Below are positions 1 to 11,387 of a DNA stretch of 64,000 nucleotides, piece after piece. The stretch is from Corbicula japonica (Eukaryota > Mollusca > Bivalvia > Venerida > Cyrenidae): the NCBI GenBank assembly GCA_038501625.1, contig JAZAYU010000011.1, positions 12,346,849 through 12,410,848 on the forward strand. Direction: 5' to 3'. The notes under the pieces were generated by a model, which saw only the letters and a program-made list of their open reading frames with translations, did no database searches and was not told where the DNA came from. Within the stretch, counting starts at the first letter, position 1; each line of letters opens with the position of its first letter. The position numbers were made by a program, and so were the translations under genes.

Positions 1-210
1 TCAACAAACAAGTACATGTTGTCTTGGTGAAATAACTCCAACTCAGGTTTCAAATATTGAATTTATTATTGATTTTAATTATTATTAATTATAATTATTA
101 ATTGTTATTATTGATTTTTTACTTTTTATTTTAATTTCTCAGGTGGAGAAATTGCCATTAAGCATGTTTTGAAAAGATGGTGTTTAAAAGACCATGCCGA
201 GGGTAATGCT

Positions 211-1180
211 TTTTTCGGCGTTAGGTGTCTAAGCTCACTTTTGACCTAGTTTTTCGACCAATGAAATGTTGTAAATAATACTCGTATTCTCTTATTATGC
301 AGAGGGAAAATGAAATAAACTATTTCGATTGGTAGCTATTTACACCAGAGAGGTATCTAGCAGGGTGGAGAGGTATCTAGTGGGATTTTTATTATTATGC
401 AGCGGAAAATCAAATAAATTAATTGGATTGGTTGTTAGTGGGTTTTCTATTGGAGGAAAAACATATTTACGATTTAAGTAACCAGTTAAGTCAATATTGA
501 TGGCTTAAATACAATATTATATGGAATATTATTGGGTGTCAGGTAAACACCTGCATACAATACACAGTGTAAAACGAAAGAGAAGTGTAGATATTCCTAG
601 TTCTTACTGGTTCCTTTCTAGTTCCTTTGATACTGATTGTTAATTTCAAGTTAGTAAGAGAAGTTCATTTTAGTGTAGTGGATAACACTCTCGCCTTTCA
701 AGAGGAGGCCCCGGGTTCAATACTCAGGACGGACACTTTTTTTAAAGTTAATATACGTAAAAGTTGGTAGATTTCGCTCTTGTAACAGGCTGTTATTATT
801 TATATTTATTAAATTTCAAGGACATTTATTCATCTTGAATTCTCACTCTACACGAGGTATTTTATTGAAACTGAATATTTTGCTCCTTTAATCGACTTGT
901 TATCACTGAATGAAATTTTTGCAACAGCTTCACTATTTTTTTTGAAAGACACTTTCAATAAATTTATGAGTTGTCATGATTCGGTCGCTTAATCTCTAAG
1001 TCATACTAAGAAGGCAGGGAGGGTTCGTCAACAGCTATAACAAATAAAATAAAATAACTAAACTGTGTCTGCTTTGCCTCTCTGTATTTCTTTCTTTCTT
1101 ATATACATGTATATACAAATCTTTTCCATCAACGCCGTTTATCTTTTTTTAAAGATATTTCTTGTTTCTAATTGGAAAAT
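211..1180 (+). repeat. Dispersed repeat family with tRNA-Glu-like core, copy 1
   Basis: This copy is uninterrupted. Its reverse complement matches 50062-50582 joined to 46380-46876, where the 3.2-kb element splits it. A third, partial copy lies at 56660-56850. Shared landmarks include TTTTCGGCGTTAG, TTTTGACCTAG, a CTAGTTCCTTTGATACTGA stretch, the tRNA-like core and an AACGCCGTTTATC end. It may be a tRNA-derived SINE or a composite element. Confidence 0.7.
664..735 (+). ncRNA. tRNA-Glu-like pseudo-tRNA (anticodon-loop TTC)
   Basis: TAGTGTAGTGG fits a Pol III A box as in tRNA-Glu, and GGTTCAAT starts a B box. The loop CTTTCAA would show UUC. A T7 run follows, as for Pol III termination. The acceptor stem does not pair and the T stem is poor, so it is a pseudo-tRNA or SINE head, not a working tRNA. 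Confidence 0.45.
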
Positions 1181-3900
1181 AACAAATAATTGACACTCGC
1201 ATTCTTTATAAGAGATACATAGCACCACCTCGACCTCGGTTTAAAAAACGAACAGGTTACTGCGAATGACTTTTGCACATTGAGCACTTCACTTTCTCAA
1301 GATAAATAAAAGACAAGGTCACCAGTCTCCTTGGAAAAAAAACTTGCAAGAGAAAATAAAACAATTATCGCTTGTAATGAATATACAGGGTTGTTTTACA
1401 GATGTGTATAAACTATACTTTAAGTTATTCTGAAGACAATAGACAGGAAAATGAACTTTAAAAGCCACCAAAAAACACGACCGCAAAATATACGACTCGG
1501 TTTAATTGAACCTTTTCGAACAGAAATAGGAATGCATATTATTGTTTACTAGTCCCGAATTGAGTGCAACCCATTTTTACAAATAAAACATCAATAAAGA
1601 TCGAATTACTTTCTTATGTTAGATTTCGTACCTGTAAAAAAAGTAACAGACATCCATGTCGACTCTCATTGTGGACACCTTATTGCTTTTCGGTACATCT
1701 TGTATGTTTTCAATTCTTGGTACATAACATATACCCAGATAAATAAAATCTTAATAATTGTAATAGTGGATTTGTAACCACTAAAAGATAATGTTAAAAC
1801 AGCTGATTTTAATTTAATATTGTAAATTGCCATCTTTTGATGGTGATGTTCCATCATCTTACAAGGTTAATATTTTAAAGCTTTTTGCTTGTCTTGAGCT
1901 TTTAACTGTGTTGAAGATTTCAATGAAAGCAATATTTGCACAACAAGTGAACATTCGTAACATTGTTCGCACAAAAAATGCAAGTTTTTTCGACGATTTC
2001 CATGATTTAATTAAAAACAAATGCATTTTAATATCATTGCTGCAATAAGGCATTACTGAACAAGTGTTTTATAGCTATAGAGATTTGATTTATAATTCAA
2101 AATTAAAAGGCAATATCCATTTCTCTAAGTTATTTGTAAAACAAAACATCTGTACCAGCGTGATATTCTTCAGCGTTCTGCATTCTTCATGATAAACCCT
2201 TGTAAAATAGTTCGCTTAAGCTACCCATTTGTTTGCAAGTCGGTGGTATGGTTTTTGAATGTTTGTAAGGAAATTTTGAAAAGAAGAAGGAAGCTCGATT
2301 TATGTCTTTTATTTCTGCCATCGTGTCCTTGCTGACTTCACTCCAAGTGCTAAGATCTCAGTAAGATCATCGGGTACCTATCGTTTTCGCTTTAATTAGC
2401 TTCTGCTGATAGTATATTTATGTACTGCATGCAACACTGTAAAGTAGATGGTTGTACTGGAGTAAAGATTTCTTGTTCTTTGCAGCTAACAGTTCCAATA
2501 CGTAGCATCTCAGTGTTTTTTTTAAGTTATTTCTGGTGTATTTTTTAAAATTGATCACACTATTAACGCATTCTTTTTTCTGTACTAAGTGTGTGTATGT
2601 GGGGATGGGGAATAATTGTCTTTAATGTGATTATTCTCGATATATATATTTATATATATATTTCAGGAATAAAGCATAGTACAAGAAACTAATTAATAAA
2701 ATGAAACCCGAGGCGTATATTCGTATACTGATTGCCACTCACTACATTTTTTCCATACTGCGTATCTGCTTGTATATAGATAATGATCAGTTTCTTGTAT
2801 TTAATGGGTAAACGTCAATAATTTCTGAGTTATATAAGCGCGTGTTCATTTAAATACCTTTTCATTTTTGAAGAGCAAGTATGTTCATGGTTTGGTAATG
2901 TCGCATAGCAGTTGAGTATGACAAAAGAGTATCTAGTTCGAAACTGAAATTTGCTTTCTGTACTCTTACATAAATGCCCGCACCTTGCATGTAGTAAGGA
3001 CTGGAAGGAACACTGCGAATGATTTTACGACGATCTTTCATATTTCCTATCGTCCTTGTAATTGCATGAAACAATAACTGACCCAGGTTGGACAACATCC
3101 AATGTTTCTGTTGAAAACTTTCAATTAAATATTATTTCCTTCCTTGCGTAGAAAGATCTCGATTAGCTAAACGCGTGATTAAAGCTATGCAAATTATGAG
3201 TTGACAATGCGTCCTAACATGACTATATGGAACGACCATTTAAATAATCGAACAGTAGCGCAAGATGCCCTGACAACATATACTTTGGTGATCGGTGTGA
3301 GTGGGCTGTTTAATAGTTTTGCGTGTGGACTTGAGAGTCAAATTGAGTTAGTCGAGAATTCAATTCTTAATAGCTCTAAAATCGATTGCATTTATGGTGA
3401 GAATATGTTCTTCTCAAAAGCATATATATCATATAGTCATCTGATAAATGTATAACTTGGCAACACCCTTAAAATATCGCACTTTCAAAAAGAAACATCA
3501 AATATGTGTTTTCAAACTGCATGAGCACTTATAAAAAATAAAACCAGAAATTAATGAACAATATGAAGCTTTTTTCATGTCCTCGGTATCTCTAGCACTA
3601 GGAACATATGTCGCATAATTCTAGAATGCAGTTTACTGGATGATAATGCTAAATCTTCATACGTTGTATATATTTTTTTCTGTTTCAGGCCCCTTTTCAG
3701 GGTAACCCCTTTTATTCAGTAAACAGAGTACATATTTTGTATCAATAAACATGACATATACCTTTATCAATGCAGTACAGGTTATCTTTATATGATTATA
3801 ATACACGTTAAGAGATGTCGAGTGCTGAAACATTGAAATAAACAAAAAATAAATAACATGCATCCCATCAGTTTTGTTTGATTTTATCACATAGATCTAT
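1181..3900. other. Gene-free AT-rich stretch
   Basis: Apart from the family E fragment at 1440-1560 and a TA-rich tract near 2640-2665, I see nothing here. Short frames are low-complexity and lack recognisable motifs. Confidence 0.6.
1440..1560 (+). repeat. Dispersed repeat family E, fragment
   Basis: GAACTTTAAAAGCCACC, GGTTTAATTGAACCTTTTCG and AATGCATATTATTG match the same order of landmarks; the rest is lost. Confidence 0.5.
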
Positions 3901-3987
3901 ACTGTATACAGTTTTTGTGTCGCCCTTTCGAAGAAAAGGCGATACATAGGGATCACTTTGTCTGTCCGTCCGTCCTTCGGTAGGTCC

Positions 3988-4472
3988 GACACGAAAACTT
4001 AACGCTGGCTATAATCTAGCCATTTCTTAATATTTCTTCATGAAACTTTCAAATGTTATTGCTTATGACAACACGCTCGTGATCATGACAAATTTTATAG
4101 GTCAAGGTCACATTTGATGGAGTTATGCCCTTTTTTGTACTTGGATTTTGACACGAAAACTTAACGTTGGCTACAACTTTGCCATTTCTCAATAATTTTC
4201 ATGAAACTTTTAAATTATATTGCTCATGACAATACGCTCGTGATGATGCCAAATTCTTGAGGTCAAGGTCACGTTTGATGGAATTATGCTCCTTTTTGTA
4301 CTTGGATTTTGACACGAAAACTTAACATTTGCTATAACTTTGCCATTTCTCAATATTCTTCATGAAACTTTCAATTTATATTGCTCATGACAATACGCTC
4401 GTGATGATGCTTAATTCTTTAGGTCAATGACACATTTGATGGAGTTATGCCCCTTTCTGTACTTGCATTTTT
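3988..4472 (+). repeat. Tandem repeat, three units of about 161 bp
   Basis: Units begin GACACGAAAACTTAACG at 3988, 4150 and 4311. Each has CATGAAACTTTCAA, a GACAAYACGCTCGTGAT stretch and GGTCAAGGTCACATTTGATG (worn in the third unit). CTGTCCGTCCGTCC precedes the array. I know this pattern from molluscan genomes, where its origin is unclear. Confidence 0.85.
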
Positions 4473-4605
4473 AGACACAAGTGTTCAACTGAACACCCCT
4501 CTAGATAAATACTCATTTAAATTGAATGCACTTTAATGAGGTATAGATTTGTCAGACTTTGACAGATTTTGTCGATTTCCTGAAAATGATTCTTTTTCTT
4601 TTCTT

Positions 4606-4990
4606 TTATTGAGTATATTGCTTCTGCACTGAAGTTTCTGTTTTAGTAAATTTTGAACAAGTCCAGAGTAAGATACAGATGCCAATTTTCACGAAACTTA
4701 ATTTATATAAGAAGTTTTTCACGACAATTGAAATATAACTGCATAATTCACTTTCATTACGAATTTTCAAAGAATTGTCAATGAAAGTAATGTTAATGTT
4801 AAAATCTCTGTCTAACCATGATTGTACAGCATCGGTAAATATTCTAACTTTGGGGCAGATACAGAAAAGATGATACATTGTTTCTGGTGTTTCTTTGCAG
4901 AAGGAACATTTATTGATTGTTACTTTGTGAATGTTAAAGAGAAAGTTTTGTATCCAATATTTTATGATTTTTTAAAACTGAAATTCTTTT
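4606..4990 (-). pseudogene. Non-LTR retrotransposon C-terminus (zf-RVT zinc knuckle)
   Basis: The minus-strand frame translates to KYWIQNFLFNIHKV, then CSFCKETPETMYHLFCICPK and a hydrophobic/basic tail ending at a stop at 4606. The CxxC, ETxxHLF and CxCP pattern is the zinc knuckle at the end of LINE reverse transcriptases. The open frame lacks a start codon, and the catalytic polymerase core is not present in the DNA upstream on this strand. It is a 5'-truncated insertion, as expected for LINEs. The clade is not decidable. Confidence 0.65.
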
Positions 4991-4999
4991 AGTTTTACC

Positions 5000-6780
5000 T
5001 CCTCAAGGTATTTCAGATTTTTTACTTATATTTTACTTCTTCCATCGTAACATTACTAACAGACATACTGTATTAAACCACTTTCTCTAAGATATTTGTG
5101 ATACATGGTTTTAATAAGACTTCATAAAATGTTCTGCTTTCTTTTTAACTTTATAAAGATATTTCACATATGTATGAAGATGCATATTTGGCTTCAACAT
5201 GTTTTTTTCTTATTTCTTATATACAGCAGCAACATACACGTTGTGTATTAATGTTTTAAGTTTTCTATACATAAATACTCTTCTTTTTTGTATTATTCAG
5301 GTCGATCAACTGAGTTGCTTTTGGCCCCGCAAATTGAATTATGCAGATGTTCTTCACACCAACATTTCGTATTTTTCTATTATCGAAACAGAAAATGTTT
5401 CTTTGGAAATATCTTTACATGCATATTAAAACTTGAGACAATTAAGTGAAGAGGGAATAAAATTAGTAAATATACATGTATTAATTTCATTTGTTATTGT
5501 TGCAACTCATTCAATAATAACCTATTCGTTCCAATGTGACATTACCTATGTTTATCTGCTACCTCATCATGAAACCCTCTGTGTCCAGTAACAACCGAAG
5601 ATTAATCGTCATCAAGTTGCTACTAATAGTCTCTCTCACTTTGTGGCCTATATCGCTAAAACAATAACAATTATTCATCTGTATGACAAATGACAATATA
5701 ACGTGATCGGATCGAACACGAATATGGCATTTATTTTTGCAGAGACTAACATTTATCTCTGAGGGAAAATGAATTATATGACGGAGACAGGGACATAAAT
5801 GTTCCAAAACTCATAATTTTCTGGAAGGTGCAATAAAATCACATTCTACATTTAAAGAGAAAAATGACACTATTATGGTGACTGAATTCTGCCTTTCGTG
5901 ATAGCATGTTAGCAGGATAAAAGGCGCAGATGAGAAATAACTAATTTGTTGTCGTGTTTTCTCTAAAAAGTTAACACTACACTGAGGAGGTGCAGAAAGA
6001 CGGATTCTGTTTTATGACTGCGTGTTGGCGGGAAATTAACATTCCGTGTTGGGGTCATTTTTGTCATATTTTCTTGTTTTAGACATTGTGCCAACCCACA
6101 ACACGAAAACATGTCAAAGTGACTATTGTCATTCTTTCTTATTATCGGCTCTTCGCCAACAAACCCGTCAACACGAAAGCACGGCAAAAGTAGCCTAAAC
6201 CTATGATTTCGTTAATTCACATATTTTCCTTTAGCAGGTTAAAATATATTAGGTTCGGAGCAAACAAATTGAGTTTTTACTCATTTTTTTAAAATATGTC
6301 TTTGATAAATTATGTGAAACTAGAAAGCCACACAAAATATCGTTTAAAAATTGCAGTCTCGTTTCAAGACATTTCATGGATAATACTAAAACCTTGCTGC
6401 CCACGCCGCCCAGCGCTAGACTGACCACAACTAAGTGGTGTTTTCAGTAACGTCCTTTGAAGGTCGTTGAGCACTATACGTATGTACTATGTCAAAGGTA
6501 CTTCGAAACTTACCTTTGTTAAAATATTTCGGCCAGTTTATAGATGGGTGGTTTTAATATCCCAGCCAATATAGATTCGGATATTGTTCAATCACACCAA
6601 GAATATACTTCCTGCTTTTTAAATTTTGCCTTTTGCGTTGTCTGTGATAGGCAGGATTTATATTCTCAGATCCCCTGTCAAACTTTTATTTTGTTTACTT
6701 CCACGTATTGTTTCTCATTAAGGGCAAATCCATTCTTTTATCTGGGGACCACCGGGAGCGAGGAATGGTATTAATCTGAA
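5000..6780. other. Gene-free stretch with repeat relics
   Basis: Holds family F copy 1 and the inverted GC-rich motif at 6401; otherwise nothing I can name. Confidence 0.55.
5570..5800 (+). repeat. Dispersed repeat family F, copy 1
   Basis: Direct-orientation match to 15205-15400: both contain TGTCC.G..AC....AACC.A near the start, a GTGG(T/-)GGCCTATAT stretch and CTCTGAGGGA/CTCAGAGGGA. Both could be relics of one coding exon, as the 15.2-kb copy stays open for 102 codons, but I recognise no family. Confidence 0.4.
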
Positions 6781-7010
6781 AATTCCGCATTGAAATTTCC
6801 ATGTTTAACGCCATATGCATACCATCGTTTTGGAAGGATCAAAAGTGTACTGTTTATTGTAGTAAATATTGAGTTGAGCTCAACCCGGGGCTAGGCGGCG
6901 TGGGCAGTAATATGCATTTCCATTACTGCCCATAAACAGCCTCAATCAAACCGAGCCTACAATATTTTCATATTTGTCGTGTTCGGTGGCTTTCAAAGTT
7001 CCCTTTCCAT
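6780..7010 (-). repeat. Dispersed repeat family E, copy 2 (reverse)
   Basis: Reverse-complement match to 40150-40400. GGCGGCGTGGGC at 6894 is mirrored by GCCCACGCCGCC at 6401, so a stem with a 480-bp loop is possible here. Confidence 0.65.
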
Positions 7011-7025
7011 CTATTTCAAAATCTA

Positions 7026-8044
7026 CGAGGTACAGTGAAAAAGTTCTTGCACTGTCATGATATCTTTTTTATTTTCCGTACGATTCAGTAATTAAATATA
7101 TGACATAAAAATATAACTACTCCACTGCAAGAACATATAAATATATGTGAAATATACAAACATAAACATGTTTCTGATCCATTAGAATAGCCCACTATGT
7201 CATGTACGGAGCACTTCCGCGACGTCGTGACGTTCATATGACGTTTGCAAGGGTTGTTTTCATTTCATCTGTCAGCAGACGAGGAACCCAGCGCGCACAT
7301 ACCTTATTCATGTTCAAGTCCTGGGTCACTATTTTATGAACAGTTCCATGACACAGCCCGACAGTGTAAGCAATATCATCTAGAGAATTGCGCCGATCAG
7401 TTGCTAGGACGTCCTTAATCTTTTTGACTATGTGCGCATCATTTCCCGGCCTTCCGCTTCGCGCATTATCCTCAATATCCGCCCTACCTTTCCGGAAACG
7501 TTTGTGCCACTCAAACACAAGAGTCCTGGAACAATTAATTACACCATCCTTCTGTTTCATTGATTTCCAAGTATCAGTCGGGGTCATACAAGACATCGCA
7601 GAGAATTTAATTACTGTCCACTGCTCCGTACGTTCAATTAACGTTGTCATTTTCTTGCTTCAGAATTTTTACACGGCGGAAATTATACTTCACAAAATGG
7701 CGATACTTCAGCCGATCACGCTAAAAATTTGTAATTGTTTGCTAGTAACGTTCCGTTGATGTCGTGCGGAAAAATAAAGACGTCTTGGTGCTGTTATTTT
7801 GAGAAACTTAAAAAAGAATGTAGTCATCTTATTGCAAAATAAGGCAAATTCTGAAGTGCTCCGTATTATGGTTGTGGACATGCTAAATGTGAAAAAATAA
7901 ATTCAAATACTTGTTCAAACCTACCTTTTCATAGCTGTTGATATTAGATTTAAATAGAAATACATGCATGCTAAATTTTATGAGGATCCGACGTCAATAA
8001 TTTGTTTAAAAGGACCAGTCCGGGAACTTTCTGACTGTACCTCG
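7026..8044 (-). mobile_element. mariner-family element with TA target duplication
   Basis: Imperfect terminal repeats of about 28 bp (CGAGGTACAGT.A.AAAGTTC...ACTG) face each other at 7026 and 8044, each bordered by TA (7024-7025, 8045-8046). The 1,019-bp length is short of the usual 1.3 kb. A second TA-bordered inverted pair, CGGAGCACTTC, sits inside at 7206-7216 and 7852-7862. It may mark a nested mariner insertion, with the transposase fragment belonging to the inner one. Confidence 0.75.
7234..7650 (-). pseudogene. mariner transposase N-terminal fragment
   Basis: 138 residues from ATG 7650. It has the double helix-turn-helix DNA-binding region of mariner transposases, including VFEWHKRFRKGR, ARSGRPG, GLCHGTVHKI and WVPRLLTDEMK. 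The frame stops just where the DDD catalytic domain should begin, and no WVHHDE-type motif follows in any frame before the element end. It can bind ends at most and cannot cut. Confidence 0.85.
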
Positions 8045-8307
8045 TACTACATACGTAAACAATAAAGACTACATTCCATCTTAAAGAGGTTGATTTCAGG
8101 AATAGTCACACTAGCAAAAAAAACCGATCCTCCCAACATACAGCGAAAAAGATAGCATGAATTTTATGCAATGCTCACATATCAAATTAGACACCACAAA
8201 CAATTGGCGAAAAGGAAACCTGAAGTGTTACCGTCTTGGAACGGTGAAAGGCAGAAGTTCTTGGTTACGTATACATGAATATAATTTGATCAGAAACAAT
8301 ACCTATG

Positions 8308-8313
8308 TTTATT
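8308..8313 (-). terminator. Candidate polyadenylation signal for the KCNE-like gene
   Basis: AATAAA on the minus strand, 55 bases downstream of the stop codon, a normal spacing for a compact single-exon gene. Confidence 0.35.
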
Positions 8314-8367
8314 TTCTCTAATCTATGTACATATGACTAAGTAATAATCATTGTCATTTAGGTACTA

Positions 8368-8736
8368 TCAAATCGACTGAATGCCTCTTTTTTCTAATAA
8401 AGTCAATGTTTGTTCTTCCTCGTGTACAGTTGCAATGGTAGCCAGCATTTTCTTCTTATTCTTCATTCTGTCATTTCTTTCCAAATATTCATCGTAATAT
8501 TCAATGTCCTGTGTCCGATCTTGTTTCTTAATCTGCGTACCTATAAGAACCATTAACGCCATAGCGTAGAACATTATTACAATGACAACATATAACAACT
8601 CATTTAACTGGCTGTCACGGTACATTTGTTTGGTGGACACGCCTACAATCGTTCCATTTAGGGTGTTAATTATTTCTAAATCAGCTCGCGTGATTTTACT
8701 CGTATTCACAAATAGATGTATTGCAGGCTTCGACAT
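8368..8736 (-). CDS. Small single-pass membrane protein, KCNE-like
   Basis: The frame gives 122 residues from the first true ATG (8736); it could open 18 bases earlier only at a TTG. Residues 47-66 form one hydrophobic helix (LLYVVIVIMFYAMALMVLIG). The roughly 46-residue N-terminal side carries two N-glycosylation sequons (N11-T-S, N27-G-T). The C-terminal side starts with a basic cluster (QIKKQDR), then an acidic, tyrosine-rich segment (DIEYYDEYLERND). Length, type I topology, outer sequons and the pattern of basic juxtamembrane residues followed by D..Y..Y all resemble KCNE (MinK) beta subunits, which bind Kv channels and tune gating. KCNE coding regions are usually a single exon, as here. 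A TTTATT (AATAAA on the minus strand) at 8308-8313 lies 55 bases past the stop. The resemblance is by eye. It could be an unrelated small membrane protein or a spurious frame. Confidence 0.45.
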   Translation of the reverse strand: MSKPAIHLFVNTSKITRADLEIINTLNGTIVGVSTKQMYRDSQLNELLYVVIVIMFYAMALMVLIGTQIKKQDRTQDIEYYDEYLERNDRMKNKKKMLATIATVHEEEQTLTLLEKRGIQSI

Positions 8737-8799
8737 TATTATAGTTTCAAACAATTAAAAATAGAATCCACTCTACATATTTACTAGCATATTTAATCG

Positions 8800-8985
8800 T
8801 TAGTCTTCACAACCATCCGATGTGTTAATATCCTTAGCACTAGCAACAAATCTCACAGAATTATCCTTGCTTTGCCAGGTTCCATTGGATAACTGTCTTC
8901 CGGAAAAATTTTCCACATTAATTCCAAGAATTTCTTTCGGGTTTATAACCTTTCTGACCGACCTTTCTTGCTTACCAGGGATCGT
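8800..8985 (-). CDS. Possible coding exon upstream of the KCNE-like gene
   Basis: A 61-codon open stretch without its own ATG ends at a TAA at 8800-8802. Its translation has balanced composition (INPKEILGINVENFSGRQL, then a sequon NGTW, then KDNSVRFVASAKDINTSDG), unlike the K/I/N/F-rich noise around it. A GTAAGC lies near its 5' edge on the minus strand, so exon limits are unclear. It shares strand with the KCNE-like frame and ends only 64 bases before its ATG, so it could be a last exon of another transcript or a 5' exon. No family recognised. Confidence 0.2.
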   Translation of the reverse strand, partial: TIPGKQERSVRKVINPKEILGINVENFSGRQLSNGTWQSKDNSVRFVASAKDINTSDGCED

Positions 8986-9244
8986 CTAACGATATTCTTT
9001 TCGGTTTTAGCATGAATCTGAAATACAAAATATGGATACAAATCTTAAAAATTTGTTGCACCTGGTGATAAGATAGCCCGTTTATTACCTGTAATTGTCA
9101 AAATTCACCACTGAAGCTTTGTTTAAGTGTGGAATGAATGCATTCTTAATCTGCATGAAACGTTGTTGGAAAAGACATGATCAAAAGATATGTCTTCCTA
9201 AATTAGACGAATAATAGGCAAGAAGACAGACTTAATCTTCATAA

Positions 9245-9510
9245 TCAAGTTGAATATAAAAAATAAACGAAGGGAGAAAATTTATCGTTTTGTTGTAACA
9301 TAGAACCTGGTTTAAATCCCCCAGTTGCATTGTTTTGCCATTCCAAGGCGGAAACCCCTCGGATTCTCATGTTTTTTAATTGTTTGTGGCGTCTATTTTG
9401 AAATTTATCTTTGTATAACCATGTTCTCCTCTCTCTACTTTCTGGTTGTAGGGAGAGGCCGAGTCTACTGGATGTGGCCATTCCTGATATGCATTACATA
9501 TCGCTTCATA
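9245..9510 (-). repeat. Dispersed repeat family D, copy 3 (reverse)
   Basis: Contains the reverse complements CCAAGGCGGAAACCCCTCGG and GGCCATTCCTGATATGCAT. Short further pieces lie at 1-60, 8215-8260, 13537-13600, 51855-51940 and inside the arms near 28450 and 35500. Confidence 0.7.
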
Positions 9511-9891
9511 TATTTCACTTTTTATTAACCGGAAAATGCGCTACGACCTTACAAACCTCTATATACATTGTAACCCTGTAGACGAAAGAGCTTGTCAGCC
9601 AGATTAAAAAAATTGACTCAATTTTGAGAAAAACATGTCGCCAGCCTTTGGACAACCAAATCTCCAAGGTGAAAAAATTCTAAAATTAAATATTGCTATT
9701 TTGGTGAGAGATCTGATGTTTGCTTAGAACAAACATAACTGAGAAATTGTAGAAATATGATGAATGGCAATTAAGAAATAGGCTGTTTTAATGTTTAAGG
9801 CACGTGAAAATATGATATTAGAAAGTTCTGTTGCAATTCGATGCCATTTCAAACAATGGCACTGGTTTTAAGGGATGTCGCCAAAACACTA

Positions 9892-11387
9892 CTTTCCTAC
9901 CGTAACCATTTTTAAACCTCACTGCTGATGGTATTAAATAAGATAAAAACAGTTATAAATGCATAAATATTTTTTAGAATCATCAAATTTTATGTATTTA
10001 AAATTAAAACACCTGCGGCTTTTTTTTATATTTTTGTTGGTCATAGCCTTAACACGAAATTCTTGATGTCCGATAAAAAAATTTTCCTCCGTAACTGTGT
10101 ATTTCACTTCTTTTAATCTATGTTAATTCCATGAATCAAACAGTTTACATCAATTACATGATTATCAATAGATTAATACAAACCATCACTAAATAAGTAT
10201 TATTTATTGCAAATATTAGTCAAAAAATGTTTAAAAAATTCCTCTGTAATTTTTTCTTCCGTAACCAAAAGTATCATGATTTCTTCTAGTGCTAATTAAA
10301 TTGTTGTTATCAACTGACTGCCTCGTTGTTATCACAGAAGCCCTCAAGTAATATGGTCAGAAGTGGTAAGATAATTAAAATTTACCCTTGTAATTTTGAG
10401 TTACGGAGGAAAGTTACGGAGGAAGCTAGAAAAGTATCGGAGGAAAATTATGCACGGTTATCAATTTATCCTCGTATAAATGTAAGCTGCACACATGAGT
10501 TTTTGTAAAAAAATGTTCCTCCCTCGCAACTGATACCTAAGTACTCCAAATTGTTTCTCAAAATTCAAACAAATACTATTATTGTACTGCATAAATTATA
10601 TATGCAGGCTACTTTTTATTTTGACTGGTGCATGGTTTTGCTTGAGCTTGGCCTCTATTGCTTAAACATTAAAATTACATTTTAAATGAAAGTTATACAA
10701 ACATCAGTGAAAATATTTAGCTCACAACATTTAATAAACCTTGAAATCAGTTGAATTACAATACAGTACCAGGCACGATGAAAATACCTGTGTTGTTGTT
10801 AGCACAGACAGTGATGTACAGTGGTCTGCATTCTTATTTTATGAACATAGTTCACTTGAAATGCTTGATTTGGCGTTTGTTTGATTGAAGACTGATTGCA
10901 AACAGTCTGTTTCATATAACCTGATGATGATATGTACCTTTTAACATCTAGAAAAATATGAACAACATACACCTACTTAATACATTTTCCTACGTAACTT
11001 TTCCTCCGTAACTGTTGGATAACATTTTTAGTTTGTTTAGCATTGTAAATTCAGAAGAGTTTTATTGAATTTGAATTCTTAGTTTGTTTATTAATACATA
11101 TACGTACAATTACAGGTACGTTAGTACGTTACTGGTCTCTGTTTAATTGTTAATGTATCTCTGTTTTGTTATAAAGTTATTTTCTGTAAATCTTGACATA
11201 CATGTACTCGTGATAGTTGATAAAATAGCAGTCGTGTTTGTTTATATTCGTTAAACCTTGTGTGTTTAATCCATTAGACTATGTTTCCAGTCAACAATAA
11301 CATGTTTAGAAGATGTATACTGTAATTAGTACAGTTTTTATTATGAACCATGTGTTATAGGCACCTGCAGTTTTCCTCCGTAACTGA
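9892..11387. repeat. Region with recurring TTTTCCTCCGTAACT motif
   Basis: About ten copies or near-copies in 1.5 kb: near 9892, 10082, 10239, 10251, 10985, 10999 and 11371 on one strand, 10400, 10414 and 10435 on the other, and a worn one near 10514. Spacing is irregular, so it is not a simple tandem repeat. Between the copies the DNA is AT-rich and without coding signal. Confidence 0.6.

Noticed and set aside
664..735. Functional tRNA-Glu gene
   Set aside because: Acceptor stem does not pair and the T stem is poor, and it is repeated within a dispersed element.
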